This document shows positions 11,894-22,469 of a stretch of DNA of 64,000 nucleotides, in pieces. A program made the translations under genes and the position numbers. The notes under the pieces were generated by a model. It was not told the origin of the DNA. It did no database searches and was given only the letters and a program-made list of their open reading frames with translations. The stretch comes from Bagarius yarrelli (taxonomy: Eukaryota > Chordata > Actinopteri > Siluriformes > Sisoridae), in contig VCAZ01000192.1 in the NCBI GenBank assembly GCA_005784505.1, positions 538,784-602,783 of the forward strand, written 5' to 3'. Numbering within the stretch: the stretch's first letter is position 1; each line of letters opens with the position of its first letter.

Positions 11894-12595
11894 AAATGTA
11901 AAACAGCATCAATTTTTCTAGGTTGACTTGAACACAGTTTGTAAAGGAACGTGGCCTGTAGGTTGATCCAAACACCTTTGAGAACTAAAAACAGATTGGT
12001 TGTAAATATTGACATGGTCTTAAATCCTGTCTCTTGTTCTGGACAGTCTTAATGTATTTAGCTCAGGGCTCCAATTGGGCCAAACCATCTCATTAAGGAC
12101 TCCTTGTTCCTCTGTTCACCAAAGTTTTCATCCAGCCACTGCATCTATGGTCCTCGACATTGGCCATTGCTTTACGCTTTTATGATAGCTTCATGACAGC
12201 AGAACTTGACATCCCAGTCTGCTTGGGATGCAGTGAAACTACCTTGTTGCTGTACCTATCTATGCCATGGTGTTTGACCTGTGACAGAAAAACCTGGGGT
12301 TTGGCTGTTCCAGTTAATGACATTTAAAATGTGTGATCATTATCATCTTCCTGTTACTATTGGTTAATCATACACCACAGTCTGACCCCAAAAATTCATA
12401 AGTTTGTTTAAGTATACAAAATGTGCAGATACATTGATAAGGGCCAAAGGATAATCAAGTCAAAAATGTATTTTAGTTAAGATTTCTATTTTGTTTTCTT
12501 CCTTTGCACTTTAGGAAAATTGATTTAAAAAAAAATCATTAAAATATATATTCCAGAATTTTTTTTTACTTTACAGCATTTCTTTACTATGACAT
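11894..12595. other. Intergenic, unassigned
   Basis: 12040-12300 is somewhat GC-richer and may be a decayed transposon fragment, but I cannot place it in a family. The rest is AT-rich with nothing recognised. Confidence 0.4.
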
Positions 12596-12599
12596 CCGT

Positions 12600-12960
12600 G
12601 TTAAAACCTGCTGGAAAATGAAGGAGCACGTGGCCGATCAGGGCAGTCGCAGAAACTCCCAACTATCCCTGATATTCCTATTAAAATCATCATGATTCAT
12701 TTTGGGACATGCAAACATTTAGTTGTTTATGCTACCTGTCTCATTTTCATTCAGATTGAGGTATTACTGATTATAATCTAGATCTGCTCTGTTTGACAGA
12801 AACCTGGCTAAAATCTGATTACTTATTTTAAATGAGTCCACGCCCCACGATTACTGTTATAAACATTAGCCGTGTCCGAAAGTTAAAGGTGGGGGGTGTT
12901 GCATCAATTAATAATCATTTTTTTAGTATTTCTCAGAAAGCAGGTGTAAACGTTTTCTTT
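12600..12960 (+). mobile_element. LINE endonuclease fragment
   Basis: The + strand at about 12760-12920 reads YNLDLLCLTETWLKSDYL and then GGVASINN, the apurinic-like endonuclease signature (LTETWL plus KGGGVA) of fish L2/Rex1-type LINEs. A stop follows in frame and the flanks are unrelated, so this is a truncated dead copy. Confidence 0.7.
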
Positions 12961-13585
12961 GTCGAAGCAGAGACCAGGAGACGTTGGGAGATCTTATAAG
13001 CAGAAGTTACTCTCTTACAAGTCTGACTATATCTCAGCACAATAGAGTTTATATCTTTCAAAGGGGGAGAAATACATTGAGGTGGAGAAAATCGGAACAG
13101 TGTCGTTTGAATGTAAAGGTGCTAATCCAATCAGCCTGACAGTATAGTCTAGATCTCCACATTATCATAGAGACAAAGGACAGCTGTACCTTGATCTTAG
13201 CATTTACATTAAACTTGCCTGATGGCCAGGAAGTGCATAGAGACAAAAGGGTTAATGTCTCAGACACCTGGGCTGCCTGATCAGAATGTTATCATCTTTG
13301 TCATTCACGTTGTCAGTTTATATACTATTATATTGGAACCTAGATTTAACATTTTATTAATTTGTAATCTTTGAGAGTTCTAATAACTCTCACAGAAAAC
13401 AAATTTAGACACTTAAAGGTTCATTTTTGTAAACTGTGATCGTTACAGGCAAAGTCTGTTGTGACAAGCGGCATTTTGACACAGAACCTAACATGCAGCT
13501 AGGGTCCGTGTAGTTCTTGCTATTTGCTATTTCCTTAATCCACAGCCAGGGGTTACCGAACAGGTTTCCAAACCATGAAGGATTA
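12961..13585. other. Intergenic, unassigned
   Basis: Moderately GC-richer than its surroundings. No protein family or repeat was recognised. Confidence 0.35.
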
Positions 13586-13589
13586 TGTG

Positions 13590-14107
13590 GGGAAGCTGGT
13601 CAGAGATGATGGGAAGCTGAATGGAGATAAATACAGGGCAATCCTGGAGAAAACCTGTTGTAGGCTGCAAAAGACTTGAGACCGGGAAGGAGATTCACCT
13701 GCCAGCAAGACAATGACCCTAAACATAGAGCCAGAGATACAATGGAATGATTTGGATGAAAAAATATTGATGACGCTCCCCATCCAATCTGGCTGAGCTT
13801 GAGCAAAAATGTCAATCTCCAGATGTGCAAAGCTGTTAGAGACATACCTGTAAATGCGGCGAAAGATGGATCTACAAAGTATTGACGCAGGGGGGACCGA
13901 ATACAAATGCACACCACGCTTTTCCAGATTTTTATTTGCTTGAACATTTTTTAAGCTATGTATAATTTATGTTCCACTTCACAATTATGTGTTACTTTGT
14001 GTTGGTTTATTACATAAAATCTTAATAGAATACATTGAAGTTTGTGGTTGTAAGATGACAAAATGTAAAAAAAGTTCAAGGGGAATGAATACTTTTTCAA
14101 GGCACTG
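13590..14107 (+). mobile_element. 5'-truncated Tc1-like element
   Basis: Closely resembles the right third of the 4.4-5.8 kb element: the shared stretch tcagagatgatgggaag, the catalytic-domain remainder, and the same right terminal repeat at 14083-14107. The left two thirds are absent. Confidence 0.8.
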
Positions 14108-14251
14108 TGCTCGCGATGCTCTACATTGCTATATACAAATACTGTAGCTACTTTTCTTTAAAAGTCAACGTAGGGCTGCTTTAACATTATCATTAAGATC
14201 TGCATAATATAACTCAGATTAAGCAAACAAGTATTGAGGAGATGGAGATGT

Positions 14252-14405
14252 CATGTTTACAAATCCAGAGCGACTTACAATAATCTCTTTAATACAACTG
14301 AGCAATTGGGCGTTAAGGGCCTGGCTCAGGGGCCCAACAGTGATAACTTGGCTGTGCTGGGAATCCAAATAGCCATCCAACACCATAACCACTGCGCTAC
14401 GACCC
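14252..14405 (-). mobile_element. SINE family A copy
   Basis: Reverse-oriented copy: ccagagcgacttacaat at the left, caggggcccaacagtg in the middle and aaccactgcgctac at the right. Confidence 0.75.
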
Positions 14406-15649
14406 TTAGTTAAAAGGATCGCACCTTTAACACTACAGACTAATTCACTGCTACTCCAGATCTCCTTAAAAATCACCATGAGATTACAGTGGAAAGCATC
14501 ACAGGTAGTATTATTACTCAAGGTTCTTTCACAACACTGTTAAAATCTATAATATAGACCTGCGATTAAATAAGAAGAAGAACCTAAAATTACACAGAAA
14601 TCTAGAAAAGAGTACATTTTTTAAAAATATTTTTTAAGATGTACTTATTAGGGTTGGAGGACTTGTTAGGAGATTCCTTGATTTATATTAGTTGTTTTTT
14701 TCTATTGCAGCTTAAAGGTCTTAGTATACATTAAAATCATAAGACTTGATTGCTAGTACCACATTTGTTTGATAAATAAACAGAAGCTTATTGTTAAAGT
14801 TGTCTCGTTTATCTGTATTATATACTTTATTACATATTGTCACATTAGAATTTCAAGAGTTACAAAGTAAAATCTAAATCAGCATTTTGAATAAATTGGT
14901 CTAGTAAAGTTTATTTTGCTAAGCTTAAAAGGGGATTTGCATTAAATAAGCAGGGAACATTTCCTCTTTGTGCCTTTTTACCTTGAATATTGGGGTTGTT
15001 CAAGCACAGTTACTGCCTGTATGTCCATGTCTGTGCTCATCGATAGTCTATTGCTACCCAATCCTTACAACTGAATACAGAGCAAATTATATTTATTATT
15101 GCACAGTTAAAGGCTACCCTATATCTACGTCTTAGGCAACTGGTGTTTAAGATAAATTCAAATAAAATGTTATGTCCTAATAAATCAATCAATTAATCAA
15201 GGGTCCAGCCCCACAACTGCAATAAAGCCACAGACTTCTCTGTATTTTTTTTTTTTAAACAAACTTATTACACAATAAAGAGTTATACAATTATTGATCA
15301 ACAAAGAAAATATACAATGTAAAAAAATCCAGACGGTAAAGAAACCGAATAATCCGTCCATTAATTATAAAAGAAAATTCCCTGCACTCTTCAGAACCTC
15401 TTAGATAAATTTTAATTAATTCAGTATCATATGTAATATTCCAAATACTAAATCAAAGTAATTGCTAAAAAAGGTAAAAAAAAAAAATGCACTGCCTGAA
15501 AAACAACAAAAAACGATAACATCCATGTGATAAAGTATTTAGGTAAAGGAAAGTAGATAAACGTTTCTTGATCATCTTTCAATACTCAAATTAATATCTG
15601 TGTATTACATAACACAACAATTTACATTTACAATTAAAGAACTCGGCTC
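14406..15649. other. Intergenic between acsl6 and kct2
   Basis: AT-rich sequence with homopolymer runs (for example at 15245-15258 and 15470-15487). No gene or named repeat is seen. The part next to 15650 is the kct2 3' end. Confidence 0.55.
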
Positions 15650-15655
15650 TTTATT
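15650..15655 (-). terminator. kct2 poly(A) signal
   Basis: TTTATT on the + strand (AATAAA on the coding strand), about 55 nt beyond the kct2 stop codon. Motif and position only. Confidence 0.55.
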
Positions 15656-15709
15656 ATTAAATATTATAGTATGTTTATATATAATTATACATTGAGGTGT
15701 GCGTTTGTT

Positions 15710-15841
15710 TTAAAAGACATAATTGTTTGTCATCTTTAATGAAGGCATTGCCTCGTCAACATTCTGGTCTAGCCGACGATATTCTATGCTGCGGGTGCAA
15801 AGTCCTTCCCTCCAGCGCCGACTCTGAGCCAGAAGCATGAT
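15710..15841 (-). CDS. kct2: kct2 last exon (cytoplasmic tail)
   Basis: 43 codons and TAA after a tgtacag acceptor. The tail reads LAQSRRWREGLCTRS, then IEYRRLDQNVDEAMPSLK and ends NNYVF. As I recall, the human protein ends very similarly (EYHRLDQNVNEAMPSLK). The YRRL tetrapeptide is the likely clathrin-adaptor signal. Confidence 0.93.
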   Translation of the reverse strand: MMLLAQSRRWREGLCTRSIEYRRLDQNVDEAMPSLKMTNNYVF

Positions 15842-18800
15842 CTGTACAGAAAAAAAAAAATACAAAAAAACAAGAATAAGTAGACAAATATTTCAATGAA
15901 AAATAAATAATTTAGAAGAGAAAAAAATTATTGTATTTACCAGAAACCTCAAACCGACTATTACCAATGCTGACCTTATGTTGATTATCATATTCAAATA
16001 TATTAGTATTAAAAGATCTGTCCATCTTAAAACTGGCCTCGGGAACTGGCGCTCTGATCAGTCTCTAATTTTAATATTGGGTTTATTCTAACAGTAAGAG
16101 ACAAAATGGCAACAAAAACATAAAACATTTATAAATTGTATTGAGTAAAATAACTATTTAAAGACTTGTTGTCAAGTACAGAGTTTAGACATTTCTTGAA
16201 GTTAGCCACTAAGTTCAGCTCCCTCCATAGATTTTCTATGGGATAAAGATCGGGAAAAATAACTGACACTCCAAAACTTTAATGTGCTTCTTCTTGAGTC
16301 ACTCCTTTGTTGCCCTAGCTGTGTGTTTTAGGTCATTATCATGCTGGAATCCACAGCCCATATTCAAGGTCCTGGCTGGCGGAATGAGGTTCTCACCCAA
16401 GATTTACTGGTACATAGGTCCTGTCCATCGTCCCTGTTAATGCCATGAAATTGTCCTGTCCCCTTAGCGCCAAAACAACCCCAAAGCATAATGTTTTCAC
16501 CTCCATGTTTGACTGTGTTTTTGCGGTCATAGGCAGCATTACTTCTCCTCCATTCTTCAGGCTACAGTCCTCCCCTGCTGCTTGTGCAGACAGCCCTTTT
16601 AGCCATGATATTCTGTGGCTTACCACCCTTATAAGGGGAATTAAATGAGTGTCATCTGTACAACCAGCAGGTTATCAGTCTTCTTATGACTGCAGTAGTG
16701 TATACCGAACTTGATTTTAGGAACACAGCCGGTGAGGTCCCGCTTATCCTCAGCATCAGGGTCTTCCCCACTAGAAAAAAGCCCGTTCTAGTCTTTAATT
16801 CTCATGTGCGCCGGAGACAAGGACAAGGAAGTGGCCAGCTCCAGGAAAAAGGCGGCATGACCAGAGATGAAGCCTTTCTAGACTATCTAGAGATAGGAGC
16901 TTGCCTTTCTCAGGAATGCAAAGTGGTCACCTAGTCTACATTGCACCTTTTCAGGTTAGGCAGTTATGTATACTTGAAGGCTTTTCACAGGCTTCTGAAT
17001 CAGATGGCCACAGCCTAAGCTGTGTCTTTTACATGGGCATGCTGAATATTCGGCCAATGCAGTTATGGCCAAGAGCTCAAAGTCTGCCGAGAGAGACTGT
17101 AGGTGGGGCAGCAGATGAGAGAGAGAGGGACTTAGTGTCTCAAACGGGGGGCACGATTTGGCATCCAAGGCCAAAATTGTGGAGCCTTCAAGCATGGCTG
17201 CTTTGGGGCCACTTAAAGATTTCTGTGCGCTTAGCATGCTTCATGTAAAAAGATGTGCTATACGCCCTAAAATGTGGGACCTGGGATTGGTGCTGGAAGT
17301 TGCTTTTAAACCTCCCTTTGAGCACCAGTTATCATTAAGGAGCACTCACTCAGTACTATAGCACTAGCACTAGGTACGGGGTAGGGTAGTCCTTTACGCT
17401 TTTTCTGTAAAACAGTGTGTGCCTTGGGCTAGAAGTACATCTATTCAAGATATTTGCCTCGCAGCAGGATTGTCTTCTCAGAATACCGTCGCAGGATTTT
17501 ATAAGCTGGCGATGCCTTTAACTGGCAGTCCAAGTGCCTTACACTGCTAATCAGGTTTTTCACCCTACATATATTACATTAATGATAATAATAATAATAA
17601 TAATAGATTTTCATTTATATAGTACCGTACTTTTAGAGCGCAAAGGACACAATAACATCAAGAAACATCAGAAATGAAGGAATAACAAACAAATATTAAA
17701 AAGAGAAAGAACAGAATAAACAGAAATCAACTTAAAGAAATCAAAACAAGTTAAAAACAAGTGAGTTTTAAGCAGCAATTGAAAATTCAGTAGGGGTTAT
17801 TGGTAAAGCAGTGTAAAGACAGTTCCATAATTTAGGGGCAACAACACTGAATGATCTGCCCCCTATAGAGGAGAGGCGATGGTCAAGTCCCCTTCATTTC
17901 TATATAGCGATTTTTTAACAACAGAAATTGTATCAAAGCAGCTTTACAAATTAAATCGAAAAGACAATATTAAACACTCAGTAAAACACTTAGTTTAATT
18001 AATAACTGTAAATTAAATAAGCAAGCCAAAGGCGACAGCGGCAAGAAACCAAAACTCCATCTATGACAAAATGGAGAAAACCGGGGAATAGCGAGAAGGG
18101 GAGAGTGAGAGCAATGAAGGTGGAGAATAGAGATGGAGCAGATTGCCAAGGTAGCAAAAATCCAGATCATGCAAAGATATATTTTATATTATTGTATGTT
18201 AGATTAATTCATAAAACAGCCATACCTTTCTTTTATTGTGGTATGTGATGTACATTATGGCCACCAGCAACGCAATTATAACTAGGTGGAAGAAAAAATG
18301 AGAGTCTTCATCTTGAGTGGCATAGATATTGGTGTCCTTCATGTGGATATCAATTTTTCCAGTCCTCTCAGGCAGGTCTTTAGAAATATCCTTAACATAG
18401 TTGGTATCATCTTGGAGGCCCTGCGTGTTAATTTTAGTTTCCTCCTGTTCACCATTTTCAACGTGTCCTTTGAAGTTATCAGCATCATCATCAGCAATCA
18501 GCATCAGCATCAGCATCATCATCAGCATCAGCATCATCATCATCATCATCAGCATCAGCATCAGCATCATAGTCCACATTATAATTTGAGTCCATCTCAA
18601 AAGGAGGGGTAGTGGACTCAAGAACACGGGTAAGACTTGGATCTTCTTCAGCCGAGTTAGTGATAATAGGTGGCTTGGATGCAGAAAGGTTTGTGGACTT
18701 TGGCACATTTGAGTCAAACTCAGTTGGCTTGGAGTCTTCTCGAATTTTCTCAGCTGCATTGGTTGGTTTGGGGGTTGCTGGTGTAGTGATCACTACTGCA

Positions 18801-21800
18801 GTAACGTTAGTTAGCTTAGCAAGATCTATGTTGCTTGATTGCTTTAAGTTGTGGGTTTCTGGCATGTTCTTGGTAGAATTTGTTATGACCTGGAGGGAGG
18901 CGTCTGAAGTAAAATTCTGGATGTTTTCTGGTTCTTTCAGAACAGGAGGTTGACCTGAAAAAGAACACAGATCCAGCAAAAATTATTATTGGGTTCCTTT
19001 TGCCTACATTAATGCATAAGTCACTAAAAACATGCAAGATCGATTTGCAATCAGTTCCAAAGAACATAATGGCTAAGTACAGTTTTAATCTAATGCGACT
19101 GCCTGAGATGATTTTATAAATGATTAAAATAAATCATTAACAGCTAAATAGTAAGAAATAGGGCCTGGATTTAATGGGTTGTAAATATACCGTACACTTT
19201 GATGTTAGCATATCAAAAACTCGATTCAACAGATTGCATAATTAAGCACGATATTTAAGATTAAATATTAGATCCTACTAGAAGCCAGCGAAGCTATCTG
19301 GCAGTTTGTAAATGAAGAACAGAGGTAGAAAAAAAATGAGCGACAGGATCCACACCTGCGCACGATATTTGTTCTCACGGCACACCAAAAGCTACAACAG
19401 AAGGAAGCAGCTTTGTCCTCACAGTTATAGAACAGCCCGTCCTTGCTGGTATTTGGCTGACACTCTTATACAGAGTGACTTTCATTTTTATACAACTGAG
19501 CAAGTTGGGGTTAAGGGACTTGCCCAGGGGCCCAGCAGCGGAAACTTGATGGTGCTGGGAATCAAATTCAAAATCTTCCTGTTATCAGTCGAACACACTA
19601 ACCACTGTGCCACCACTTTTCTGTCAGGTAGTGTTAAGAGCCACATATCAAAATACCAATGATCACGATTTGCCAACCATGACGTCGCTGTTAAAATGAC
19701 AGACTCGCATTACATTTATCTCAGTTAGTGTATTTCTGTATATTTATCTAAACCGAAGCTGAATTATTTTGGAACATTTTGGAAACCTTTTGGGAAACTA
19801 ACAAAATATAAATCATAACCAAACATAGAAACAAAATAAAATGTATTTCTTCTGAACAGAAAGGCTGATTATAATTGGCTCGTTTAGGCGCAGACTGTCA
19901 GTTCGGCGGTTTACCTTCAGAGCAAAGCATGTCTAAAGGCAAGCTTACACGGCGCGATTTTTTATATTTTTCAAACGTTTGCAATTGAGACAGTCAAATC
20001 GTACAAAATACCAACGCACACAAAAAAAAACTTTGGAGTTGTACGTTATCAATCCATCACCTCCGCGTTCTCTCGCTTCATGGTAGCTAGCAGCAAACAG
20101 CAGCAGCAGCAGCAACACGCCACACAAACACTTTTCCACCAAACTTTACACACTTCCCCAGTGGAAATACTATAAGAATGTCGTAAAGTGTGTACTTGCT
20201 TAAATTCAGCACATATTTAAGTAGTATGTGATTTTGGACAAAGCCTCAGTTTTAGTTACTGATAACACATTCAATATGGCCGTTACTGCTAAACTGGCTA
20301 AACCGTTCACCGCTATTGTTTGCTTCATTTTTTTGTAATTTTGTTGTTGACTTGCCAAATCATTTTGCTTTTATAAATAAAAGATCTTAAAAGTTAATTT
20401 ATTATGGCTCATTACAGATACTTTAATAGTCAAACAGTGAAAAAAAAAAAAAAAGAAAATCAGACAATTTAATAATCATTTTATAATTGCATCGCAGCTC
20501 TCAATCAAAATTGAATCGATTAATGAGGTGGCTAAAGATTCACACCCCCATTTAGATAAACTCACTGACCACTTTATTAGGTACCTGTTCAACTGCTTGG
20601 TAACACAAATAGCTAATCAGCCAATCACATGGCAGCAACGTAATGCACTTAGGCATCTATACGCAGTAAAGGCAACTTGCTGAAGTTCAAGTCGAGCATC
20701 AGAATAGGGAAGAACGGGTATTTAAGTGACTTTGAACGTGGAATAGTCGTTGGTGCCAGACGGGCTGGTCAGAGTATTTTAGAAACTGCTCATCTACTGA
20801 AATTTTCACCCACAACCATCTCTAGGATTTACAGAGAATGTCGAACCCTAAAGCAGATGGGCTACAGCAGCAGAAGACCACACCGGGTGCCACTGCTGTC
20901 GGCTAAGAACAGGAAATGGAGGCTACAATTACCACAGGCCCACCAAAATTGGAAAACAGAAGATTGAAAAAACGTTTCTTGGTCTGATGATTCTGCTGCA
21001 GTTGGTAGGGGCAGAATTTGGTGTAAATAACATGAAAGCATGTCTCAATAATTCAGGCTGGTGGTGGGGGTGTAACAGTGTGGGAGATCTACAGTGATGT
21101 AGTGGGATGTGGTGGGACGGGAGATTCACATCATGAACGTGCAGCCAACAAATCTGCAGCAACTGCGTGATGCTATCATGTCAATATGGACCAAAATCTC
21201 TGAGAAATGTTTTGAGCACCTTGTTGAATCTACGCCACAAGAATTAAGGCAGTTCCGAGGGCAAAAGGGAACCCAATCCGCTACTAGCAAGTGCACCTAA
21301 TAAAAGTGGCCAGTAAGCTGGTGAGCTTTACCGCCTCGCCCCGCCCCACCTATTTGTACTTGTACTTGTAAGGGGAAGTGGTAGCACGGTGGTTAAGGTG
21401 TTGGACTACCAACTTGAAGACCCGGGTTTAATACCCAGCACCACCAACCCATCACTGCTGGGTCCCTAAGCAAGGTCCTCAACACCCCATTTGCTCAGTT
21501 GTATAACAGGGGACAAGTCGCTCTGGTTGAGGGTGTCTGCCAAATGCTGCATTAGTGCCCTAAATGCACACTGTCTGTAAGAGCGGCTCTTTCGCCTAAC
21601 GATATTACCCAGAATTCATCTGGTGGTATGACGTTGTGTGCGTTGCGGTTATATCAGCTAGTTTATAATGACCAAATGTAACCTGTGATACACAAGTGAT
21701 CCAAACCCACACAGTTTAAATGATGACTGCAGTAAAATAATTTCAGACTGAGACAGTCACGCAGGTTAGATACACAAATTGTGTGAAAATATCCACTCAA

Positions 21801-21960
21801 TACTCAATATTAATGTTCAACTCGATAAAATAAATAAAATAATAACTTACGGACGGTTGCCATAGCGCGTGTAACGACTGTAAGTTGTAAAATGACCAAA
21901 AACAGCCGCTAAAAATGTGTTTGTTGTTTGTTGATGCCTCAGTTCGGTCACTGACGCCAT
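15710..21960 (-). CDS. kct2: kct2 (C5orf15 homologue), type I membrane protein
   Basis: Homologue of keratinocyte-associated transmembrane protein 2, a single-pass protein resembling the TGN38/46 group. Exons in coding order are 21851-21960 (inferred), 20061-20143, 18226-18954 and 15710-15841. Phases agree, giving 350 residues once one extra base is ignored. Order of parts: N-terminal segment, signal-like hydrophobic run (VLLLLLLFAAS), Ser/Thr/Asn-rich lumenal region with several NxS/T sites, Asp/Ala acidic repeat, EDSHFFFH and one transmembrane helix, then HNKRK and a tail with EYRRLDQNVDEAMPSLK. YRRL fits a YxxPhi sorting signal. A 1-nt insertion near 18496 breaks the frame. Neighbours are convergent acsl6 and, upstream, skp1. 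The function of this family is poorly known. Confidence 0.87.
15842..16179. other. kct2 intron 3, acceptor side
   Basis: AT-rich intron with an A-run opposite the polypyrimidine tract at 15849-15869. No repeat is recognised. Confidence 0.5.
16180..16640 (-). mobile_element. Decayed Tc1-like transposase fragment
   Basis: Read on the minus strand, 16490-16520 encodes VKTWR/KHYALGLF-like text from cagtcaaacatggaggtg, the Tc1 HGGGSIMVWGCF block, followed by transposase-like sequence with stops. No terminal repeats were found. Confidence 0.6.
16641..17580. other. GC-richer unassigned stretch in kct2 intron 3
   Basis: Clearly less AT-rich than the flanks and open over short distances in several frames, which suggests a remnant of a mobile element. 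I cannot name a family and see no terminal repeats. Confidence 0.35.
17583..17605. repeat. (AAT)n microsatellite
   Basis: About eight ATA/AAT triplets, directly followed by an interspersed repeat body. Confidence 0.8.
17606..17880. repeat. Interspersed repeat, family not identified
   Basis: Text such as cagttccataatttagggg and gaatgatctgccccct looks like a dispersed fish repeat I have seen in other teleost introns, but I cannot name it. Confidence 0.4.
17885..18080 (-). mobile_element. LINE 3' UTR fragment (same family as 24.1, 37.6 and 62.6 kb)
   Basis: The reverse complement contains tttggttt, gccgctgtcgcctttggc and a gctgctttgatacaattt end, matching three + strand copies in the window. 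It is presumably the 3' UTR of an L2/Rex1-type LINE. Confidence 0.6.
18226..18954 (-). CDS. kct2: kct2 large exon (lumenal region, acidic repeat, TM helix)
   Basis: Starts after tttttcag with QPPVLKEPENIQ and ends HNKRK before a GTATGG donor. It encodes potential N-glycosylation sites (NFT, NST, NVT, NLS), a Thr/Pro-rich stretch, NVDYDADADADD with further Asp/Ala repeats, and FFFHLVIIALLVAIMYITYH as the membrane span. One extra base at about 18496 puts the acidic repeat out of frame with the membrane part and causes an early TGA at 18491-18493. Confidence 0.88.
18480..18570 (-). repeat. GATGCT/GAT coding microsatellite in kct2
   Basis: Repeats of GAT and GATGCT encode Asp and Asp-Ala. The unit length is a multiple of three except for one extra base at about 18496. 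Read on the other strand it gives Ser-Ile or His-Gln runs, which are not genes. Confidence 0.85.
18955..20060. other. kct2 intron 2
   Basis: AT-rich intron carrying the family A SINE at 19450-19616. Nothing else is recognised. Confidence 0.6.
19450..19616 (-). mobile_element. SINE family A copy
   Basis: Reverse-oriented: gcccaggggcccagcag in the middle and aaccactgtgccaccac at its right end, matching the family promoter. Confidence 0.75.
20061..20143 (-). CDS. kct2: kct2 signal-anchor exon
   Basis: Encodes LVEKCLCGVLLLLLLFAASY and HEARERG, a hydrophobic signal sequence, and ends G|GTGATG. The split glycine codon joins exactly to the next exon (G+GT). There is no in-frame ATG here. The frame opens only from a TTG with a TAA two codons upstream, so an upstream coding exon is required. 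The acceptor (gtgtaaag) has a weak pyrimidine tract. Confidence 0.7.
20561..21317 (+). mobile_element. Internally deleted Tc1-like element
   Basis: Terminal repeats ctcactgaccactttattag (left, from 20561) and the inverse of ctaataaaagtggccagtaa (right, to 21317) bound 757 bp. Inside, the + strand encodes the transposase N-terminal domain FERGIVVGARRAGQSILETA with a helix-turn-helix start (FSPTTISRIYRE), then only short pieces of the catalytic domain. It is non-autonomous and dead. It sits in kct2 intron 1, next to a SINE. Confidence 0.85.
21371..21560 (+). mobile_element. SINE family A copy
   Basis: Starts gaagtggtagcacggtggtt. It has gacccgggtttaataccc as the B-box region and ends near gtgtctgccaaatgctgcat. 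Confidence 0.8.
21851..21960 (-). CDS. kct2: Putative kct2 first coding exon
   Basis: Reads MASVTELRHQQTTNTF and ends GNR plus two bases of a Pro codon before GTAAGT. Joining it to the exon at 20143 keeps the frame and gives RPLVEKC. The start lies in CAAGATGGCGTC, close to the TISU/YY1 element of genes with short 5' UTRs, beside GC boxes. That makes the start convincing. The link to kct2 rather than to a separate non-coding or short gene is inferred from phase and position. Confidence 0.6.
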
Positions 21961-22060
21961 CTTGAATTCGCTGGTTGACGGAAAGTGGGCGGGGCTATAG
22001 GTCGGCGTCACTTGTGGGCGGTGACGTTCATAGGCATGTAAAAAAAAAAGATGGAGGGGC
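21961..22060 (-). promoter_or_regulatory. CpG-rich promoter, probably of kct2
   Basis: GC boxes gggcggggc (21987-21995) and gggcgg (22016-22021), a CRE-like TGACGTTCA (22022-22030) and the YY1/TISU context over the ATG lie within 70 bp. This is the only CpG-dense patch near kct2. It has no obvious TATA box. Confidence 0.55.
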
Positions 22061-22074
22061 GCTACATGGGGGCG

Positions 22075-22089
22075 CCGCAAGAGGGCGCT
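22075..22089 (+). promoter_or_regulatory. CTCF-like motif
   Basis: CCGCAAGAGGGCGCT matches the vertebrate CTCF core (CCASYAGRKGGCRS) except at two positions. It lies about 115 bp upstream of the putative kct2 start. It is a motif match only, and occupancy is unknown. Confidence 0.35.
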
Positions 22090-22469
22090 GCACAGACACA
22101 GTCATCTACTAAAACATTTACAAAAAAAAAATTCTTTATAAATTATGTTTACTAAAATAGAAATAAAAAGAATCTTTGCTAGCTTTTTTTTTTTCAGTTT
22201 CAGTTGCTTTGTAACTGTTATTTTTGGGAAAAGTGACCATTACAAATGTATTTGTTACCTATAAAAATCATACTAAAAGTATTAAAACTACTAAAACATT
22301 GAAAGTACTAAGAACTAAAACATTGAAAAAGTGAATAAAATATTTTTTGTACTGATTGGAGATGCCTTATTTCAAATGAAACACTGTCATAACTAATATA
22401 CAGGCTTATAATTCAAGCGCCTTTTGTCTGTCTTCAGTAAATGAGGTTTGGACATTGAGTTTTGGCTTG
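22090..22469. other. Intergenic
   Basis: AT-rich sequence upstream of the kct2 promoter. Nothing recognised. Confidence 0.5.

Noticed and set aside
10647..15709. An additional host gene between acsl6 and kct2
   Set aside because: All coding-like pieces here resolve to LINE endonuclease, Tc1 transposase or SINE sequence.
18286..18612. Plus-strand frames with poly-His/Gln or Ser-Ile runs
   Set aside because: Antisense of the Asp/Ala repeat in the kct2 exon.
21847..22080. Longer upstream start (MRRPHVAPLH...) in frame with the kct2 first exon
   Set aside because: It would run through the GC-box promoter and lacks the TISU context of the ATG at 21960.
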